Shown here one piece after another: positions 60,801-64,000 of a DNA stretch of 64,000 bases; within the stretch, counting starts at the first letter, position 1; the number at the start of each line of letters is the position of its first letter. The position numbers and the translations under genes were made by a program. The notes below the pieces were generated by a model. It saw only the letters and a program-made list of their open reading frames with translations. It searched no databases and had not been told where the DNA came from. The DNA comes from Terriglobia bacterium (GTDB taxonomy: Bacteria > Acidobacteriota > Terriglobia > Terriglobales > Acidobacteriaceae): NCBI GenBank assembly GCA_020072585.1, contig JAIQGL010000020.1, forward strand, positions 53,286 to 117,285, given 5' to 3'.

Positions 60801-61738
60801 TCCTCTGCCGGTCCGTACAGCGTGATCTTTTTTTCCAGTTTGTACACAAGATCAAGCGCGCGCGGCTTCCAGTCACCTTCTGGGTACTGGCTGCTGATCT
60901 GCTGGGCCAGCGCCAGCGCCTTCTTGCGTGCGGCTTCGCTCTTCTCGCGGTCATTATTGATGCGATGGATGTCCGCCAGCGCCGCCTGCCGCCACGCCGC
61001 ATGAAACAGCGCTTCAGCCGCCTTGGGCGATTGCGGATGCTCATGCGCATACTGCTCAAACAACACAGACTCTTTCTCCGGACACTCCGCCTGTCCGCGC
61101 CACTCCGCGCAAAGCTTGCCTTCCAGCAGATCAAACGCGGCCAGCTCTGCCTGTTTCGACTGCGGAAATTTCGCGATGACTTCTTTCAGATATTTTTCTT
61201 CCATCGGCGCTCCGGATCGGAGGAGGCCGGGCTTTGCCAGCTGCCAGCGGATGTCCGCCGCTCGCCACATGGCTTCTGCCGCCAGCGGAGATCCGGGAAA
61301 GAGCTCAGGCACGCGGGCGTAGAGCCGAAGCGCGTCTTCGGCGGCGCCTTTGCGTCCACCGCGCTCTTCCGCCTGGCGCTCGGAATCCACGGCCTGGCCA
61401 AAAATGATCTGGTCGCCATTCGCGGTGGAGGAGGTGATCAATGTTTTGGCCGGGAGCCAGCCCGTAACTTCCTTGCTGATCTGCGCCTGGTCAGCCGCCA
61501 GCGATGCTTTAATCCACGGCTGGCCGTCTGCGTTGGTCCGCTCCAGTACCGTGAGGTCGGTGCCCCGGCTTACCTGGGAAAGCTTCTGTGAACTTGCGCC
61601 GGCTGAGGCGTACAGAGTCTCTTCTCGAATCAGGGTTCCGCGGTCATTATCTGCGGCAAAAGAACCGGCGGCAAATGGGCCCAAGGCCGCAAGAGCAAGC
61701 AGAAGTGGCAATCTAAATATTTTCCAGCGCTTCACCAT
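60797..61738 (-). CDS. exported SH3-like/TPR-like protein, paralogue 1
   Basis: A 313-residue protein with a signal peptide (LPLLLALAALGPFAAGSFA), the same SH3-like N-terminal domain (ETLYASAGASSQKLSQVSRGTDLTV) and helical repeats (LRLYARVPELFPGSPLAAEAMWRAADIRWQLAK, EQYAHEHPQSPKAAEALFHAAWRQAAL). It shares the block order of its downstream neighbour, including the CxxW-type motif (LCAEWRGQAECPEKE). The translational overlap ATGA suggests equal production, perhaps as a hetero-oligomer. Confidence 0.85.
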   Translation of the reverse strand: MVKRWKIFRLPLLLALAALGPFAAGSFAADNDRGTLIREETLYASAGASSQKLSQVSRGTDLTVLERTNADGQPWIKASLAADQAQISKEVTGWLPAKTLITSSTANGDQIIFGQAVDSERQAEERGGRKGAAEDALRLYARVPELFPGSPLAAEAMWRAADIRWQLAKPGLLRSGAPMEEKYLKEVIAKFPQSKQAELAAFDLLEGKLCAEWRGQAECPEKESVLFEQYAHEHPQSPKAAEALFHAAWRQAALADIHRINNDREKSEAARKKALALAQQISSQYPEGDWKPRALDLVYKLEKKITLYGPAEE

Positions 61739-61746
61739 TATTTACC

Positions 61747-62736
61747 TTACACGGTTTGCAACAGCATGTCAGAAAAAAGCTGGGGCTCAATGTTGCCTCC
61801 AGTCAGCACCGCCACGGTCCTGGAGGAGACCGGCAGCTCGTCGGCGTGGAACATGGCCGCTGCCGTGGTTACGGCGCCACTGGGCTCGGCAAGGACGCGT
61901 GCCGAAAACAGCAGACGCCGCATCGCCCGCCGGATTTCGTGTTCTGTCACGGTGACAATGTCATCCACGTATTTGCGTATGTGCTCAAAGTTGATCTCGC
62001 CAATGCTCTGTGAACGAAGGCCGTCAGCCGCGGTGCGCATCGCGCTTTCGCCTGAGATGGATTGTATCTTTCCCGAGCGCAGGCTTGCCTGTGCGTCTGC
62101 CGCAAACTCCGGCTCCACGCCGATGACCTTGGCTTTCGGGTTCGATTCCTTAATCGCCGTCGCAATCCCGCTGATCAGCCCGCCACCGCCGATCGGCGCC
62201 AGCACCAGATCAACATCACTGAGGTCTTCCAGAATCTCCAGCCCAATCGTGCCCTGGCCGGCGATGATTTTTTCATCGTTGTAAGGAGGCACGGCAATCA
62301 GCCCGCGCTCACGCTCCAGCTCCTCTGCTTTTTGGATGCGCTCTTCGCTCGCCGGGCCCACCAGCACAACCTCCGCTCCCAGCGCGCGCGTCGCGTCCAG
62401 CTTCACCTTAGGCGCGGTGCCGGGCATAACGATGGTGGCTTTCACGCCCAGCGCGCGTGCGGCAAAGGCCACACCCTGCGCGTGATTGCCGCTGGAGTGC
62501 GCCACCACGCCGCGGGCACGCTCTTCCGGCGTGAGCGATGAAATCTTGTTATAAGCTCCGCGCAGTTTGAATGAACCAATGGGCTGCAGGTTCTCCGGTT
62601 TAATAAAGATCTGCCCGTCGTCAGGAAATTTGCAGAGCACCAGCGGCGTGCGCACGGCAATGGTGCGGAGCAGGGATCGTGCCTGTTGAATGTCTTTTAG
62701 GGTCACCATGGGTCTGAATGAAGTCTCAGTACTCAT
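61747..62736 (-). CDS. ilvA: threonine ammonia-lyase (short form without ACT domain)
   Basis: PLP enzyme that turns threonine into 2-oxobutyrate and ammonia. The 329-residue protein has PIGSFKLRGAYNK with the Schiff-base Lys (near residue 60), SSGNHAQGVAFAAR, and the phosphate-binding glycine loop PIGGGGLISG. It ends near residue 329, so the C-terminal ACT regulatory domain of biosynthetic IlvA is missing. It thus resembles TdcB-type or serine/threonine dehydratases. ATG 62736 is used (alternative 62709). It lies next to the paralogous exported proteins but is functionally unrelated. Confidence 0.9.
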   Translation of the reverse strand: MSTETSFRPMVTLKDIQQARSLLRTIAVRTPLVLCKFPDDGQIFIKPENLQPIGSFKLRGAYNKISSLTPEERARGVVAHSSGNHAQGVAFAARALGVKATIVMPGTAPKVKLDATRALGAEVVLVGPASEERIQKAEELERERGLIAVPPYNDEKIIAGQGTIGLEILEDLSDVDLVLAPIGGGGLISGIATAIKESNPKAKVIGVEPEFAADAQASLRSGKIQSISGESAMRTAADGLRSQSIGEINFEHIRKYVDDIVTVTEHEIRRAMRRLLFSARVLAEPSGAVTTAAAMFHADELPVSSRTVAVLTGGNIEPQLFSDMLLQTV

Positions 62737-62893
62737 GGTAAATGAGGACTCGCCCGGTCGTTTGCCGTAAGCAAAACAGAACCGCAAAAAACACGAAAAT
62801 ACTATACCCTGCCCGCCCGGGCGGCATCGATTTCGCCGATGAAGGCATTGCTGTATCGTGTAACATCGCATGCGGTACGCCGATAGGAGCCGC

Positions 62894-63772
62894 ATGGATG
62901 TCCATCTGATTGACGGAACGTATGAGCTGTTCCGGCACTTTTTTGCCGTACCCGCCATCGCGGACGCAAGCGGGCAGGAAATTGGCGCGGTGCGTGGCGT
63001 CCTGGCGTCCGTTGTGTCGATGATCGAAAAGGGCGCAACCCATCTTGGCGTTGCCACGGACCACGTGGTGGAGTCATTCCGCAACGATCTGTATCCCGGG
63101 TACAAGACCAGTGAAGGCGTAGCTCCGGAGCTGCTTTCGCAATTTCCTGTTCTTGAGGAAGCGCTACAGTCGATGGGAGTGCTGGTGTGGCCTGAGGTCT
63201 ATTTTGAGGCCGATGATGCGCTTGCCTCCGCTGCCACTAGCGCTGCAAAAGATGCTCAGGTGCGGCAGGTGTTCATCTGCACGCCGGACAAAGATCTGGC
63301 CCAGTCTGTGGTGGGTACTCGCGTGGTCCAACTGGACCGCCGTCGCGAGATCCTGCGCGATGAAGCCGGCGTGGTGGAAAAGTTCGGCGTGAAGCCCCAA
63401 TCGATCCCCGACTACCTCGCCGTGGTGGGTGACAGCGCCGATGGCTATCCCGGCGTAGCGGGCTGGGGAGCAAAAGCGGCGGCCCTTGTCTTCTCACAGT
63501 ATTCTCATCTTGAAGACATTCCGAAGGACTTGAAAGAGTGGCATCCGTCCATTAAAAGAGCACGCGGTCTATCAGAATCTTTGTTCGGCGCGTGGGATGA
63601 TGCTCTGCTGTTTCGCACCCTGGCAACACTGCGGCTGGATGCGCCGGTTTTTGATACCGTCGAAGAGCTTCGCTGGCAGGGCCCGCGCGCTGATTTTGAG
63701 GAAACCTGCCGGCGACTGAAGGCGCCCGACCTGCTACGGCGCGTGACGGCGGCGAAATCGCCCAGACAATAA
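62894..63772 (+). CDS. stand-alone 5'-3' exonuclease (PolA-type flap nuclease domain)
   Basis: A 292-residue nuclease equal to the N-terminal domain of DNA polymerase I, without polymerase. Metal-site motifs are HLIDGTYELFRH, VATDHVVESFRNDLYPGYK, EADDALASAA, CTPDKDLAQSV and the H3TH region VGDSADGYPGVAGWGAKAAA. AGGAG lies four bases before ATG 62894. It may remove RNA primers or flaps. It is divergent from the threonine ammonia-lyase gene. Confidence 0.88.
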   Translation: MDVHLIDGTYELFRHFFAVPAIADASGQEIGAVRGVLASVVSMIEKGATHLGVATDHVVESFRNDLYPGYKTSEGVAPELLSQFPVLEEALQSMGVLVWPEVYFEADDALASAATSAAKDAQVRQVFICTPDKDLAQSVVGTRVVQLDRRREILRDEAGVVEKFGVKPQSIPDYLAVVGDSADGYPGVAGWGAKAAALVFSQYSHLEDIPKDLKEWHPSIKRARGLSESLFGAWDDALLFRTLATLRLDAPVFDTVEELRWQGPRADFEETCRRLKAPDLLRRVTAAKSPRQ

Positions 63773-64000
63773 ATCCCGCCAAAAAATTATCTCTTATCGG
63801 TCATTAGCGCCACGCAGTGCCTCGCGGAAGGTAGTGGTACATTTGGAACAAAAAAATCGTTATCCCGTCTATGACGACAACGGCCAGTGTCAAGGGTAAA
63901 AAAGACAGACGGGGGCATCGCGCTGGAAACGCAGTCAAGGGCGCCTGCGGTTGGGCGTTTATCTCGACCCTTGACGGCGTTCCAGCGCCCTGACAATCGA
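63773..64000. repeat. gene-free right edge with a long inverted repeat
   Basis: GCGCTGGAAACGCAGTCAAGGG (63920-63941) and CCCTTGACGGCGTTCCAGCGC (63968-63988) are near-perfect inverted repeats of 21-22 bases. They enclose 26 bases. GTCAAGGG also occurs at about 63890. The element reaches the end of the window. No protein gene. Confidence 0.7.

Overview
The window looks like chromosomal DNA from a diderm, GC-rich soil-type bacterium, most likely an acidobacterium. This is inferred from gene content, not from a database search. Pointers are a dcw-type cell-wall cluster, lpxD (outer membrane), a winged-helix/TPR regulator of the CadC-like kind, many Sec-exported hydrolases, a B12-dependent class II ribonucleotide reductase and many REP-like intergenic hairpins. 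No ribosomal RNA, complete tRNA, CRISPR array or full insertion sequence was seen.

Layout. 1-2230: end of a cell-wall cluster (murD, ftsW), which stops abruptly. 2402-8848 (minus): a huge exported RHS protein ending in a GIY-YIG-like nuclease domain, with a two-domain candidate immunity protein directly downstream. 9136-12883 (minus): an operon of oxalate/formate-type transporter, ketopantoate-reductase-family enzyme and oxalate-CoA-ligase-like synthetase. 13325-19340: small exported and cytoplasmic proteins, a methyltransferase, and a REP/RAYT region (IS200-like transposase gene between 97-base repeats). 19416-21309 (minus): a retron-like cassette with a good promoter, a 300-base structured leader, a 69-aa ORF, an XRE regulator and a reverse transcriptase. 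21378-25356 (minus): nrdJ with an upstream partner gene, under a promoter carrying NrdR-box-like palindromes and with DnaA-box-like sites further upstream. 25853-29929: DUF4440 protein, small zinc protein, isopropylmalate-dehydrogenase-family enzyme and DUF4139 protein.

29930-33305 is the most unusual part. About 1.6 kb without protein genes holds a promoter-linked structured RNA and at least three related modules with a Y-RNA-like hairpin, tRNA-like arms and a shared TTGTTCCCC-type motif. It lies directly upstream of a small Cys-rich protein gene and a Ro60/TROVE-VWA gene, so it reads as a bacterial Ro-Y RNA locus with several Y-like RNAs.

33522-40487: secreted metalloprotease, lipoprotein hydrolase, aldo/keto reductase, cupin, a regulator split by a one-base frameshift, and a DUF2199 protein. 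41161-48305 (plus): mtnP, membrane glycosyltransferase, MgtC, dapF, LD-carboxypeptidase, mpl and plsC. The dapF-ldc-mpl part forms a peptidoglycan-peptide recycling unit. 48387-53244: lipoprotein, response regulator, lpxD, and a CCA-adding/poly(A)-polymerase-like enzyme with a histone-H1-like tail preceded by a cloverleaf-like element. 53381-63772: M20 and M16 peptidases, HEAT protein, uppP, two tandem paralogous exported proteins, threonine ammonia-lyase and a stand-alone 5'-3' exonuclease. An inverted repeat sits at the right edge.
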